From NCBI GenBank assembly GCA_028023455.1, contig JAQFVV010000013.1:9268411-9332410 (forward strand): a stretch of 64,000 bases of DNA, read 5' to 3'. Shown here one piece after another: positions 12,969 through 25,309 of this stretch. How positions within the stretch are numbered: the first letter of the stretch is position 1; each line of letters starts with the position of its first letter. The stretch comes from Epiperipatus broadwayi (Eukaryota; Onychophora; Udeonychophora; Euonychophora; Peripatidae). The notes under the pieces were generated by a model, which worked only from the letters and a program-made list of their open reading frames with translations, made no database searches and was not told the origin of the DNA. Position numbers and translations under genes: made by a program.

Positions 12969-13620
12969 GGCCTTGGATGTTACCGTGATCGATGATGATT
13001 TTTTTCCCCTTTTATTTTATTGCTAACTATATTAATATATCCTAAAAAAATTTTTTTTAAACGAATAGGTGTACTCTTAAAACACAATGTATAGCACTGA
13101 TAAAGAAAATTTTTAAACTGTTTTACGTTGAGCTTACTAAAACTAATACGGTTAAAAAAATACTATTATTATTTTTCCTTGTTTGATTCTCTGCGATTAT
13201 TACATTTGACTTCAAATTTTATTAATGGCTAATAGGCTATCTCCCTCTCGGTTCTGTTGGCCTAATTGCTGCTTTTACATTTATCACTAAAACCCCAATT
13301 ACTGCCCTCTTACTACTGCTAAAATTTCTCGCTTAAATCTGCTGCCAACATATATATTTTTAACTGCCCGTATATATAAAAATCTCTTAAATTCTGCCTG
13401 TCAAATTGTTTTGCTAAAATATATTTTTAAACTCAAGCAAATTTATTTATATACGTTAACATTCGCTAGATCCGAGTATACTTATTTCGTTCCTTCTTAT
13501 TTAAGACTAGCATACATATAATTTTATTTACATAATTATTGATCCGATTCACGTCTCATTATTTGGTCTAGGAAAAATTTACACACGTTGGAAAAAACAA
13601 ATTACATATAAAGAATTTAG

Positions 13621-13690
13621 CCTGGTGACAAAATTTATTTTAGAAGTAACTCCGTTTAGTGAAATTACCCTTGGGTGCCATGTCACCAGT
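13621..13690 (-). other. Relic LTR/PBS junction inside the 8-kb element
   Basis: A 9-bp perfect inverted pair, ctggtgaca at 13622-13630 and tgtcaccag from about 13679, flanks 48 bp. Read minus, the right-hand part is GGTGACA followed by TGGCACCCAAGGG. That is the form of an LTR end plus a tRNA primer-binding site, as at the LTR-PBS junction of the other LTR element at 47605-47624. The start tgtcaccagttaaaa also resembles the LTR start TGTAACAGTCAAAA. It suggests that 13679-14336 is a leftover piece of a related LTR. Confidence 0.4.
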
Positions 13691-14225
13691 TAAAAATATC
13701 CATAGACTGTTAGCTTCCCAAAATTAATTTTAAATAATTCCATTTAACTACGGGCACTCGTTAAAACATTCACATTTTTTTTTATTGATTACAACATTTG
13801 ATTTATAATTATTTCTGAATTCCATACGATAGCCTATTATATCTAGGTCATTACCATACAAAATTATTATTATGCTATCTTGCGCATTGAGCCGATAAAA
13901 CTTTATTTTGAGAGTAAAATACAATATTTGAAATATTCATAGATTGTCACAATATTCACTTGGGACAATATTTAAGTAATTTACGCTATGCGTACATAGC
14001 GTGATTTAAGTGAAACAATATATACAGATAAATACAGATGGCTCGTATCGCACTATAGCAAGTTTGGACAAGTTCTGATTATATAGAATAAGTAATTGAA
14101 TGCCCGAGTCAAACAAAATACATGAAATATACATGCAAATAGATAATATAGAGTTTGAAAGATATTATATATCAAAAATATAAAGGATTTGAGTGATTAC
14201 ATATGAAACAAAATGCTAAAATTAA

Positions 14226-14290
14226 GCTACAGGGATGTGGGTGTTTAAATAATTAAGATCTACAGGGATGTGGGTGTTTAAATATTCGAG
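14226..14290. repeat. Two-copy tandem repeat, ~35-bp unit
   Basis: The core ctacagggatgtgggtgttt followed by aaat occurs twice head to tail, about 50 bp before the right LTR of the 8-kb element. Confidence 0.8.
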
Positions 14291-14336
14291 GCTCCATGTT
14301 TGGGCAAGCCATGGACCCGGAAAAAAAAATTTACTA

Positions 14337-17068
14337 TGTAACAGTCAGAATCGTCTATCTCGCTAACACACTGCAGAATTCAAACCCCAGACATGAAACT
14401 GAACATTCTAGGAGGGGTTGCCTTCTAGATATACTAAGTTCGAATCTAAAGCCCAAATTTCACAGCGCCATCTACGTGACAATGCATCTGATGCCACTAC
14501 TAGTATGACCTTTGACCGGTGCCTGGTGGTCAGGGAGAAACAAAAGACTCTATACTAAAAGAAGCTTGGGTGGCTAATTAACGTCTATGGATTTACAAAA
14601 GAAATGCAGAAAATATATATATAGACCGAGACAGTGATAGGAATCAAATAAAATAAGAGATCAAATTTAGTTTTAAATAATTTCACAAAATTTATTCATA
14701 TAAATTATATATATAATGCCACTGTCTGCTTATATGAGACAGGGACGCGTATTAAATAATTGTAGGCATTATATTCCCACAACTGACAAAAAGACTTTAA
14801 AACAAAGTGATGTATTCTATTCCTCGGGCTAATAGCATTACGATAATGTGCTTGACGAGATAGGAACATGTGCGAGGTGCTTTGAGCAATTATGCAAGTT
14901 TAAGAAAATATTTGAAATTAAGTGTTATAAAATATTTATTGATTTTGAGAATAGCACGGACAAAAGCTTACTAAGCAACAAAGTGGGAATGTGATCAAGG
15001 CATTTATTTGAGAATAATAATAATAAAGTTACATTGGAAGGTCAGTATTGCTGATAATGAATTTATTAAAGTTGGAGGGTGTGACACGTTTAAGTCATGG
15101 ATGCTTTGTAAAATAAATATAAAATAAAACAATATTGAAGATCCGGAATAATTATGGAGGGCATCTCGCCGCTAACCCATAGGAAAGTATTTTATAAACA
15201 GCCGAAACTTAGCGACTGTGTGATGATTGCGTTTAATTCCCAGGGGTGTCATTTGGGACACCCTCTGCCTGAAAACTTGCAATAAGCGAAAAGAATGGAC
15301 TTTGCCATGTAAAGAATCTTTGGAAAAATAAAACAAAGCGGTCTCAACAACCAATTCATTGACCAGAAATACGAGACTAGTGTATATAAAAACATACAAA
15401 ATGGGTTTTACTCGGATTAAGAGAAATGCCCAATCAAATTTCCTGAAATTCATTTAAAAGGGTCCGCACATTCTCGACGTCAATGATGAACTTTGTAATT
15501 AAAGTAGAACACGGTAATTAAAATAGGAAAATGCATGCTTGCGGGTTTGAAAAGTAAGTATAGATTTATATACACAATCATGCATTTGGGGACACATTTA
15601 AATCACTGACCTCGCACATACTCTCATGGTAGATTAAAATCAATAACATGTAGATTTTAAACTATGTGATTATATTATATTAAAGAAAAGAATCGCCCTC
15701 GAACGAGTGATTTGCAAGATAATAAAATTGGAAAATTATAAATTTAAAATATGCCTTAATAGCGGCGTCTTACTTTCAATAAAGGGAATAGTTCACTCGG
15801 TCAAAGACGATTCTGACACATTATCATAATAAAATAAAAGAAAGCTTTATAAATAGAAAATATTAACCCAAGGATAGAGAGCAAAATGTTGAGTATATTT
15901 AAACACGTTAAAGAAATACATAATGAAGTTATGTGAAATATAAGAAAACAATTTTAAATAGCTATAGCATGTTAGTTATCACAAGAGCTCTTGGGTTAAT
16001 TTAGGGTTACCTCTGGAGAAGCATTTAGGTAGATTGATGGTCGGCAGGTTTTTATATAATTTAACAGCAAAATCTGGAAATGTTCATATTTTGGCAGCAG
16101 CAGCAGCAGTTCCGGGGTTCGTGTGATAACTTCCGATGGTCTACGGCAGCAGATGACCATTCCGGAGAGAAATAGCCTTCTCCACTCTACTCTATCATGT
16201 CAAGATTTACAAATTACTAGAATAGAACTCAGAATGATTTCTCTTAAAAACATTCGAAGAAAAACTCTCTTAGAAACATTAGAAGAAAAACTCTAGAACA
16301 AAAGAAAACCCTTCTTTTTATAGTAGACTTTAACAATAGAACTGCCCTGGAGCATTACAAAAATATATCGGACTTATCAGCTGTGATTAAATCATCCGAA
16401 TGTCTAAAGGAATTCAACACTAATTAATTTCTTTTGTTAATTTCCCTGTCGACATTCGAATTACAAACTAGATTCAATTAAAAATTACTTTTATTAATTA
16501 AAGAAAACCTTAAGTGGACATCTGCTGTTTTTAGATAAACTTATATAATATTAACTAATTAAACCATTGTCCCTCATTTATTTTAAAGAAATATTTGGAA
16601 TGACTTTTATTAAATTAAATGAAAATTATTTTACTTTTAACTTGCAATATTTGAATCTATTTACTAAACGAATATTTACTAAATGAATTTTATTTTAAAT
16701 CAAAATATATTATGACGGTAATATTTGTAAATAGATTCAAATAAAATAACTTTAACAATTTATAATTTTGATATGTTTTAAAATGGATATCATAGTGTGT
16801 GCGCAATTACGACTTATATAACTTACTTTTTAATAAATCAAAATTATATGAACATATACATAATCTATAATCTTTTATTTATTTGGGAATGACTTATATA
16901 TATATAATATGAGCATTGTACTCGTGGTTTAAAATTAGGTGGGATTTTTGGTATATAAGCGTATTGCAGATACACTACGATAGATTGGGGTTCAAACTAA
17001 GGTATGAGTTTAGGAAATAGGTGAGAAAAGATGAAACGAAGATCTGCAAAGCAGACCCTACTGTTTCA
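14337..17068 (-). repeat. Right LTR (5' LTR in ORF orientation) of the 8-kb element
   Basis: This 2732-bp copy of the left LTR has the same TGTAACAG and CTGTTTCA termini and is followed by atag. Compared with the left copy it has small indels (for example near 16180 and 16718) and many C/T or G/A differences at CG sites. As the 5' LTR in minus orientation it should hold the promoter, but I cannot place a start site with confidence. Confidence 0.92.
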
Positions 17069-17072
17069 ATAG
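17069..17072. repeat. Right target-site duplication (ATAG)
   Basis: It matches 9008-9011 exactly and abuts the CA end of the right LTR. Confidence 0.85.
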
Positions 17073-17911
17073 ACAGCTATTAAATTTATAATAGTGTTAA
17101 CAGTTAATAACTAATAATTAAGGATACTCATCTATGGACTTTTAAAAAATAAGAGTTAAAGCAACTCTAAATTAATGACGTATTTTCCTTATTTACATGT
17201 TTGTCCCAAAGTTAAGGGATAATTATTGTTATTATATTATTTATTGTTATTTATTTTATTCATTTATTAATATTCTTCATTATAGAAAAATAAAGTTGCT
17301 GAAATATATGACTACCTTTTCTGTGTGTATGTTCATTTTACCAGATATTACATTGGCTCAGAAAAGAAGAAAATTAGTAACAATTGAATTATAAATTTCT
17401 TGTATAATTTGAATTTATCTTCACTGATATGGCTAGGATTATAGATCCCTGTGTATACAGCAATATATTAATAAATTTTTATCATTTTGAATTAAATTTA
17501 AAGTTAAATTTAAACATTTTTTTAACTCTCGTAAATCTTAAATTTTTTAATGTTAAATAAAGAAATTAGACTATTTGTAAGCCTACCATAATTAAAACTA
17601 CTACAGCCCTAGTATACATGTATTAAAATAAATAACCAAGTATGCTATTCAAGAAATACAATAGTCTAATTTAAAAAAAATAGTATAAATTATCATTTAC
17701 ATTAATATGTACAGAGATAGATGAATAAATGCGCATTACACTTTCCATTGTTAAATATATATGTAAACGATATGTTATTCCACATCATCATGAATTATGA
17801 AAATTTATCTTTTTTAAAAAGAAAAAAAAATAATTGCAATAAAATGTAGTTTTAAATATTATTTGGTATCAACGAAATTAGAAATAATAAAAAAGAAAAA
17901 TAATTATTTAC
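17073..17911. other. Intron sequence after dynein exon E
   Basis: AT-rich DNA without a recognised gene. It holds a partial third copy of the dispersed repeat seen at 8185-8650 (near 17555-17640). In gene orientation this is the start of the intron following exon E. Confidence 0.7.
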
Positions 17912-18061
17912 AGTGCTGCAATGCATCTCTAAACATAACTAGATCCAAAGCAACGGTTCCAGGCAATACATTATATTCTTCAAGAGAATTTTCAACAAAT
18001 TTTTTTAAAGCTGGAAAGTTTATGATATCTTCATAAATTTTATCTTGATTCATAAAATCAC
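17912..18061 (-). CDS. DNAH2: Dynein heavy chain exon E (YEDI...FRDAL, just before AAA4)
   Basis: This 150-bp, phase 1-1 exon completes a glycine codon shared with exon D, then encodes DFMNQDKIYEDI, a helical LKKFVENSLEEYN stretch and LVMFRDALQH. This matches the GDF...YEDI...LEEYN...LVLFRDA.EH run that immediately precedes the AAA4 P-loop. The acceptor is ttacag and the donor gtaaat. The next expected exon (the GxGGSGRQS P-loop of AAA4) was looked for on the minus strand of 1-17911 and not seen. A 30-bp-arm hairpin lies 54 bp upstream of the acceptor. Confidence 0.93.
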
Positions 18062-18114
18062 CTGTAATAAAAATAATTTTTATGTAAACTTTATAACATA
18101 AATGCAAAAATACA

Positions 18115-18196
18115 CAGCTATTTTAATATTTCAGCCAGAGGACTATTTTTTCCCTGCTGAAAACAAAGTCCTCTGGTTGAAATATTAAAATAGCTG
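18115..18196. repeat. Hairpin with ~30-bp arms upstream of dynein exon E
   Basis: The arms 18115-18144 and 18167-18196 are inverted copies (cagctattttaatatttca... against ...tgaaatattaaaatagctg) with one mismatch near the middle and a 22-bp loop. In gene orientation the structure sits in the last 150 bp of the 16-kb intron, ending 54 bp before the exon E acceptor. Confidence 0.85.
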
Positions 18197-18265
18197 AATA
18201 GATAAGTAATTATATTTTATTTTGTATTTATATAGTTTATATATTTTTTAATGTTTCCATATAAA

Positions 18266-18545
18266 CTGCTACTCCTGATAAGTTATGCTTAACCATTAGC
18301 CAAATGTCTTAAACTATGAAATGGTACATTCTTTTCATAGTTTATTGATGTTTGACTAAAGCCTAAGCATAGTTTATTGGGAGTAGTAATTACCTTTTTT
18401 TCAATTTCATATCATTTGGCTATGATTATTTATAGTCACATTTAATATGAAATAAAAGATTTGTGACATCATTCCATTTTTTTCATAGTTTATTGACATT
18501 TAACTATTGATTAAGACTATCTTATTGGGAATAGCAGTTATATTC
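18266..18545. repeat. Fold-back repeat with an extra half copy
   Basis: The arm aaactgctactcctgataag...gtcttaaactatgaaa (about 18266-18322) is the inverse of catagtttattgatgtttgac...ttgggagtagtaatt (about 18336-18392). A diverged second right arm runs from about 18484 to 18541. It resembles a decayed MITE; no target duplication was resolved. Confidence 0.6.
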
Positions 18546-20335
18546 ATTTAGTTTGTTTTCAACATGAAATTAGACATTTTGACTATAACTAATCTTTATG
18601 GAAGAAGTCTCAATCTCTTTGAAATATGTCAATTGAAATGTATTAGCTTTTCTCTCAGTGTTCACTGACAATCATAATTTCAAATTACATATTTGGGCAG
18701 ATCATAAAAATGTATATCATTTTTAAGTCATCAAAGTAATAAGTTGTATGAATTGGTGAATTATAATTATGAAAGATAACAATGTTGTTCAAAACAATTT
18801 ATGTATCAACTAATAAAACTGGCAACCTAAACTGTTCATATAATCTGTATTAATGATGCATTCATATAGAGCAATGTTTCAATCAGGATGAAACTTAATG
18901 TGCCTGCAAAAATCAAGGCAATTCCATCATTATGTTTCACATAAAGAAGAAAGCAATATGAATAAAGACTTTTCCTTGGGCAATTTTCAAAAAAGAAATA
19001 ATTATGAAACATCAAAGAAATAGTTAAATGGTGATGATTGTCCAACTACCTAAAATGCATTGAATCCACCATTGTCTGTTTTCATGTTTGAAATATCTCT
19101 GCTTCTTTACTCATAGTTTTGAAATGATAGTTTGACATAAATATGACATATGCAAAGTTCACAATGGATTTTTCTTAAGATACTAAGATATTCTCATGGG
19201 TGTTGACTTCTAAACTTCAATAGTGATTTGAGAGAGCTGTTTTTAAATCACAATAATGTTCATTGGTATATTTCATTAAGTATATTCTAGCAGATTTCAA
19301 TCTCTCATATATAAAGAATGCAGTCATCATTCCCAAATATGCAAATTTTGAAATATTAAATGTAAAATGTATAAATTCTGATAGCATTTAAAAAAGTTTG
19401 TATATAGTAATTTGTTATTGCATATCTTAGAACAATAATATATTTGGAAAAATAATTGGCAATATGAAGTTTTGAATATCTGAAGCTATTTGTTTAGTCA
19501 TATCTAAAAAAAAAATTCTAAATATTTTAGAGCCTATCTATTAATAAAAAAATTAACAAATCTTGACACAACACATTTCAAAATCATCTTTAAGTTCAGT
19601 CTTATGTTAAATTTCAAATTAACCATAGTGATGTTTAAACAAGAATAATTTTATTATGCTGAATGAAGTATCAGTTGTTTGTAGGTCACTTGATGAGAGC
19701 AGTACCCAATCATGTGTTGTACCAAGATTGGTCATTTTTTATTTACAGATAGTATTTTACAAATCCTCTAGATGGTACATAAAAATTTAATATCATTTTA
19801 AGTGGGTATATATTTACAGTATTGACAATTTATTTACTTTAGTGATGATTACTGAATGATAAACTATAGGTTTAAAATGCACCTGGGTACATCTAAAGTG
19901 ATAAATATATAATAGTGCATAGTATGGAATTCAGATATAATTAAAAAATACTAGATGGACCAAATGTATGACAGCAAATTAGAAAATATGTATGTGATAT
20001 GAAGTAAATAAAAAACAATAGGCTGAGTATAACTATTTAATGGACAAAGCTATGGTAACATTATTTATTCATAACCACTAAGACATTTCTTGACAGTCAA
20101 CTCTATTATGTGAATGGAATTAAAATAAATCCTCATAAAACCATAATCTTCATCAAGGCAACGATGAATATAAATGGTTGCCATCTATATAATCTCAAGA
20201 GAAAACCATGTAGATTCCACACATATAGACATAGTCCATTGCTTTTTCCCAGATGCATAGCTTCACATTTATATATATTATCCATATTTATAAATAAAAA
20301 ATCCATTAATTAAAAAACTATTGTAATAATAAAAA
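18546..20335. other. AT-rich intron sequence
   Basis: I see no gene, long repeat or structured element in this stretch of the 16-kb intron. Short open frames here have no recognisable motif. Confidence 0.6.
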
Positions 20336-20462
20336 TAATAAATATAACGGTAATTAACTATACAGTCTTTCAATCAGCAGAAATACTTTTGGTTAATTCA
20401 TTAACCCGACTCAACTGGCAAAAACTGTATATAATGGTTAATTCCCGTTATATTTATTGTTT
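20336..20462. mobile_element. Short MITE-like inverted repeat element
   Basis: The left end aataataaatataacggtaa and the right end cccgttatatttattgtt are inverted copies of about 30 bp, with ttaactatacag / ctgtatataatggttaa inside them. The element totals about 127 bp. There is no coding capacity. Confidence 0.65.
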
Positions 20463-21004
20463 TATATATCAAGATATGTATATAAACATGAAGTGAGATT
20501 TAATAGATATGAGATTATAGATAGATAGCGATACTTAATTAAATATATAAAAATTATTAGGAAATAAAATGATTAATATTAATTAAATTCCATCATTATT
20601 TAACAAGAGGTCATTAGCAAATTATATATATATGCATAAAAATATAACTGTTAATTTAATAAATAGACAATCTAGTCAATTCTGACATTTTTATATTCAT
20701 TTAAAACATTTTTTGGTGTAAATATAAGTGTGACAACAAAGCGGTACAGAAAAAAAACAGTTTTTATCTGGTGAACCGATAGTATCAATTTGAAAATGAC
20801 AGAAAATAGATATGCAAGCATATAAATGTGTTCGATAACATATCAAAGAAAATGTTTTAATGGCTTTATAAGTTTTAGGCTCAAGATTATTTTTATAAAA
20901 ATAAAATTACTTAATTATTGGAGCATGTATATGTTTGCATGATTACGGATATACAGTAATCAACAAATCTCAATTTAATATCAGAACTGCCAATAAAAGT
21001 TTAA

Positions 21005-21550
21005 CTTTGTTATTACCTTCAATTTATGGACTAGTCCAGACTCCATCTTATCTTGATCAGATTAAGCATTCATCATTACAGACCAATAGCTATATGAATA
21101 GATAACATATATCCAATGGAAAATACAGGTCAATGGACGATAATGCTCAGTGAATCCTATTGATTTCATAATGAAAGTAGATCTGGCTATAAATAGTGGA
21201 GTTGGAGGTTAAGGGGAAATAATGAAAATTTACTGTCATACCAGATTAGCACCATAGATATTGTCTACTATATAGTTAAAGGATTGAGACAAGCTGCTAG
21301 AACCTAAATCAGATACAGTACAAGCTGTCACAAAACATCCAGAAGTGTCACTGTACCTACTCATGAGATAAGCTGTCATGGTACAGATATGTAGTGGTAG
21401 GTAAACTTAGAAGAGTACTTGAAGTCTCTTACATTAATAGTTGCATAGCAACTAGACGTTATATCTCACCAACGTATCAGACAAGTGCAAATACATATTT
21501 GTATATTTGTCTTAGTTAATAAATATTTAATCATATTTTTATGAGTCTGT
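21005..21550 (+). repeat. LTR-like dispersed repeat, copy 1
   Basis: This copy aligns by eye with 26477-27110 through several blocks: ttaccttca, gcattcat...actaat/gacc, ccaatgg, gataatgctcagtgaat, a ctactcatgag block, and a T-rich 3' part with AATAAA-like signals. A TATA-like gctataaatagtgg sits in the middle. A pair of same-orientation repeats of about 550 bp, 5 kb apart, suggests LTRs of a decayed element, but the termini are not clean. Confidence 0.45.
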
Positions 21551-22559
21551 GTTTATTATAATTATACGTAAACACAACAAACTTTTTAAAATTCATTAAA
21601 ATACAAAACAAACAATTCTTTAGATTTAAAATCTTAAAAATATGTATACAATCTTTTTTTCTCCATAAATTACTTTCTTGAAACAAATCTTCAGCTATAG
21701 CTAAAAGTTCTACAGCTGTTAGAAGAATTGATTTCAGTTCATTAGCTTTTTATTTAAATCTATTAGTGCTGAAAAGTAAAATTATATAGGTTTTATTTAC
21801 AAAAATGATCTTTTTTCTTTTATAAGTCAGGCAAACAAATTTGCTTTGATATTTTCTTATAATGTATTTATTTTTATTATGGAAAAGTTTAAATAATATA
21901 CATCATATGTATATAATTTTCAACATAGATGTATTTATAGTTCATGCTGTACTTCATTTGTAAAAATAATTGTAGTACTCTATTAGAATATGCAATATTA
22001 AAATAGGCACCTATATGTGAATACCAGCTTCATGATTTATATAGCTGACTGGTATCAATATTTTTCTTTGTGAGTGCATATATTTGTTTCATATAAGAAT
22101 AACTTAGGTGATGATTGATTTCATTAGATAAATATTAATTAGACGATAGTTAATAGCTTCTTGATGTATATCAGATAGGTACAAGTTTATACTCAAGAAA
22201 TCAATAATAATCTTTAAACTTTTAACAATGCATGATGAATCTGATAATTATTATGACTGCTGTCAGTACGTATTTTTTTATGATTCCAAGTTTTAAGTGA
22301 TGTTGAATCCAATTAGAAACAGTTCTCTTTCTTTAATTAATAAAGAATACTGGTAATCTCTTTTAAATACAAAATGTTATTTCTTTTATATTCACAAAAC
22401 AATTTAAGATTACAATACTTTGATTTGGGATAAAATAATTTTTAATAAATATTTATTTCTTTGTTTTTTTTTTTTTTTTTTATCAAATTTTTTTATTGTG
22501 AACTCAAAGAATTATATTATAGCTGTAACAGAGTTATATTGATAACAGAAACTATAAAA

Positions 22560-23090
22560 AAAGGTTTCATAACCCAATACCTATGGTCTGGGAGTAAAAA
22601 ACCAACTGTTCAATCACAAATTGTCCCTTAATACATACATACAAGTCTCCATGTAGCATTGTAGATATATGTTGAAGTTAGTTTTTCATCTCTGTTTCTG
22701 ATAGTCTGAAGTTTTGCCAGAAGTAATTTCTTATGGTCAAGCAAGGTGTGGCCATAAATAAGAGTGCACCTAGTTGACCAATAGACAAACAGCAGAAAGA
22801 TTATGATTGTTATGGATGGAAATATTCCCATTAGATATGTTAGAAATTAGTCCATTGAGAATAGGCACTCTAGTTTTGTTTATGGATGTGATAAAGTCTC
22901 TGTCCCATTAGAGTGAGGTACAATAGCTCAGAATGTGTGTTATTGTGTCATCATCCTGTTTACATAAAGGGCACCCTGGGTCCAAACATGAGAATCCTCT
23001 ATGATGGACCAGAAAATGACATATGGGCAGAGCATTCAGGTTTATTTTAATCAAAAAATCTAAAAATTTCAGCTCTAGATGCCACCATTT
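22560..23090 (-). pseudogene. LINE C-terminal fragment with Cys/His knuckle
   Basis: On the minus strand, about 22985-22925 encodes CPLCKQDDDTITHILSYC, a C-x2-C...H-x4-C pattern found after the RT domain in many non-LTR retrotransposons. It is followed, past a stop, by DRDFITSINKTRVPILNGLI. The frame then continues with stops to about 22570. No RT domain remains upstream. It is comparable to, but not the same as, the knuckle near 640-690. Confidence 0.65.
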
Positions 23091-23700
23091 AAGCTTTTTT
23101 TTGTTTTATTTATGACTTACACATTAAATAAACAATTTAATCATTAATTTTTAAATGAGAATCATACTAAATAAATAATCTATTTGATTTAAAACAGATA
23201 TTTTTTAATAATTAAATTACTTATTTAAAATAGAGTATTAATTAATTATTCATTAGTATAATATTCACTTTTCAACCATTTTAGTCTTTATAACTAATTT
23301 CTATTTGTAATATTTCTTTTATTCCTTTATATATCACAAATCTAATTATACCCACACAAACTAATTTTTCCCTTAAGTTTGTATGAGGAAGATATTTTGT
23401 CTCAATGTATTGTAGCAGTTGCATAGCCAGCTGCAAACATGAAATACAAGTATTAAATGTAAGTAATAAATAACAGCATTTTCATAGATTGAAAATGCTC
23501 AAATAAGTTTTGTTCTAGTAGTTGTGCATATGAGTGTCTTAGCATTTTATCGCAAACAAATATTCATGTATATAAAATTAAAAAAAAGATTTGGTTAACT
23601 AATCATAAACTTTATCATGGAAAATAAAATAAAACAGATTCAAAATAAAGTTTAAAATTATTAACTCACAATAGAATTTTTAAGTAATTAAATTCATTTA

Positions 23701-23736
23701 TAATATAGGGTATATGTGCTCATATACCCTATATTA
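23701..23736. repeat. Perfect 16-bp-arm palindrome
   Basis: taatatagggtatatg and catataccctatatta are exact reverse complements around a 4-base tgct loop. Confidence 0.9.
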
Positions 23737-25214
23737 CATATATATAGCCACAGGTATATAACAAGCCTGTGTTTCAGTTATTAAATTCATTTATATAAAT
23801 GCAATATTCTGAAATGAATTTGTATTATTAAAAAGGCTAATTCTCAATAATAAACACATTTTTCATACAATTATATAATTCTACCAAACTTGTACTGTTC
23901 AGCTTAATATGAAAAGTTAAAGTAAAACTAATAAAAAAGGCTTAAATACACTGGGACATCTTTCAGCAGATTGCTTCCAGAATCATAGTGTTGAAGAGAA
24001 CTGCGCTTGTAAAAATATAGATATATAGTGATGAAAACTAATATGTAAATCAAGCATAGTATGATAATTATTCCATTTTTTGATAATGGGACACAGGAAT
24101 CTTTTCTATTGACAGAATTTTGTTTTCCTTTTTTTGTTTCCAATTATGAATCACCATCTTCTGTTTTCTTTGAAAAACAGGTCATTGATAATATTTATAA
24201 AGGAGTAAGAATTGACTAAGCTGTTTTGTGATCAACATAATATTGATAAGAAGCTTGGAGGTTATTTTTCAAAAAACATGTAAGATATAAAAAAAGTTGT
24301 GGCTGTAAATTTATAGCAGAATACATGCTGCTGGAGAAAATGTGGACTAAAAAGTTTTTCCATTACGACCATTATCAAATAGAATATCTGTGCAAAAGTT
24401 AAAAAATATTATAAAGAGCATATTACTATTTACATATGTGATGTCTTAATACATATATGATTTAAATTTTACCAGAATAATTTGTTAAGACTTCAGTGGA
24501 GTATCCCTTTGCTAGCATGGCTGCTCCATAAAAAAAATTAATTATATCCAGCCTTTAAATGAAAAATGACCTAGCTTAAAGAGCATAATTGCTCCATTCC
24601 AGGGTCTTATGTATTTATATATTTCTGCCTTATCCAAGCAAAAAAAGAGATAGGCTGTTGCTGATAGTGATCCAATTGAATTATGACATTCACAAATCAA
24701 TGATGTGACCAAGCATTGAAAAATTGTTTGAATGAAATTGAATGTACTCTGTTTTATTACTCTGTAAATCCAACAACTGTTAAAAGAATCATGTAGATTA
24801 AATTTTTCATCTGAAATATAGTCAAGAAAGTGTATAAGAATAATAAATGTATTAAAACTCATATAACTTTCATTGACAAATGGAAACTGAAAATAATCTT
24901 GAGAATCATTAAAGTCTGAATGATTAAATGATATTTTTTTTATATATGTATCAATTTTTATGTATACCAGTCTACCTACTATAAATATTACATCTGTTGC
25001 CTAAAGTAAGATGTATATTTATACTGTTAAATTCTGTATTATTATTCAAGTTTGTAGTTCAAACCACCATGATCAGGCATCTGGGGTAATAAAATATTTT
25101 GTGTATTTTAACTAAATAAAAAAATGAGTAATGTAATTATCATTATCTAGTGATGCATATGCCTTGCCAACCATCCTTTATTTGACATGATGTAAAAATT
25201 CCTTACATGTTACT

Positions 25215-25262
25215 ATTTGTGGATATATATATATATATATATATATCCACAAATATCCACAA

Positions 25263-25294
<32 letters not shown>

Positions 25295-25300
25295 ATTGCT
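25215..25300. repeat. AT dinucleotide palindrome and microsatellite
   Basis: tttgtgg and ccacaaa flank an (AT)n run, forming a palindrome at about 25215-25255. The half unit is then repeated and a second (AT)n run follows. Confidence 0.85.
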
Positions 25301-25309
25301 TTATTGACT

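Larger units (their letters stand above)
9012..17068 (-). mobile_element. Complete pol-less LTR retrotransposon with 2.7-kb LTRs
   Basis: Two near-identical direct repeats (9012-11746 and 14337-17068) begin TGTAACAGTC, end CTACTGTTTCA and are flanked by a perfect atag duplication. This defines one insertion of about 8.06 kb. The 2590-bp interior has a single substantial ORF on the minus strand (12078-12968) and no recognisable gag, protease, RT, RNase H or integrase. It therefore looks non-autonomous, presumably mobilised by a related element. Minus orientation is inferred from the ORF and from a purine tract (AAGGGAATG when read minus) abutting the left LTR. No primer-binding site abuts the right LTR, but a PBS-like TGGCACCCAAGG (read minus) lies 658 bp inside it. 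That suggests a rearranged, composite element. The ORF is in the dynein sense orientation. Confidence 0.9.

Noticed and set aside
12520-12995. Plus-strand frames of 60 and 98 codons across the repeat ORF
   Set aside because: Antisense shadows of the 296-codon minus-strand ORF.
14226-14290. Short direct repeats considered as a CRISPR-like array
   Set aside because: Only two units in a eukaryotic retroelement; not CRISPR.
15172-15453. 93-codon minus-strand frame inside the right LTR, partly shared with 9846-10043
   Set aside because: Differences between the copies are mostly amino-acid-changing CpG transitions, and the left copy has an upstream stop, so no constraint is evident.
1-17911. Search for the next dynein exon (AAA4 P-loop, GxGGSGRQS)
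   Set aside because: No minus-strand match seen; the exon is assumed to lie outside the window.
24542-24862. 106-codon minus-strand frame
   Set aside because: No recognisable domain, splice support or repeat partner; left uncalled.
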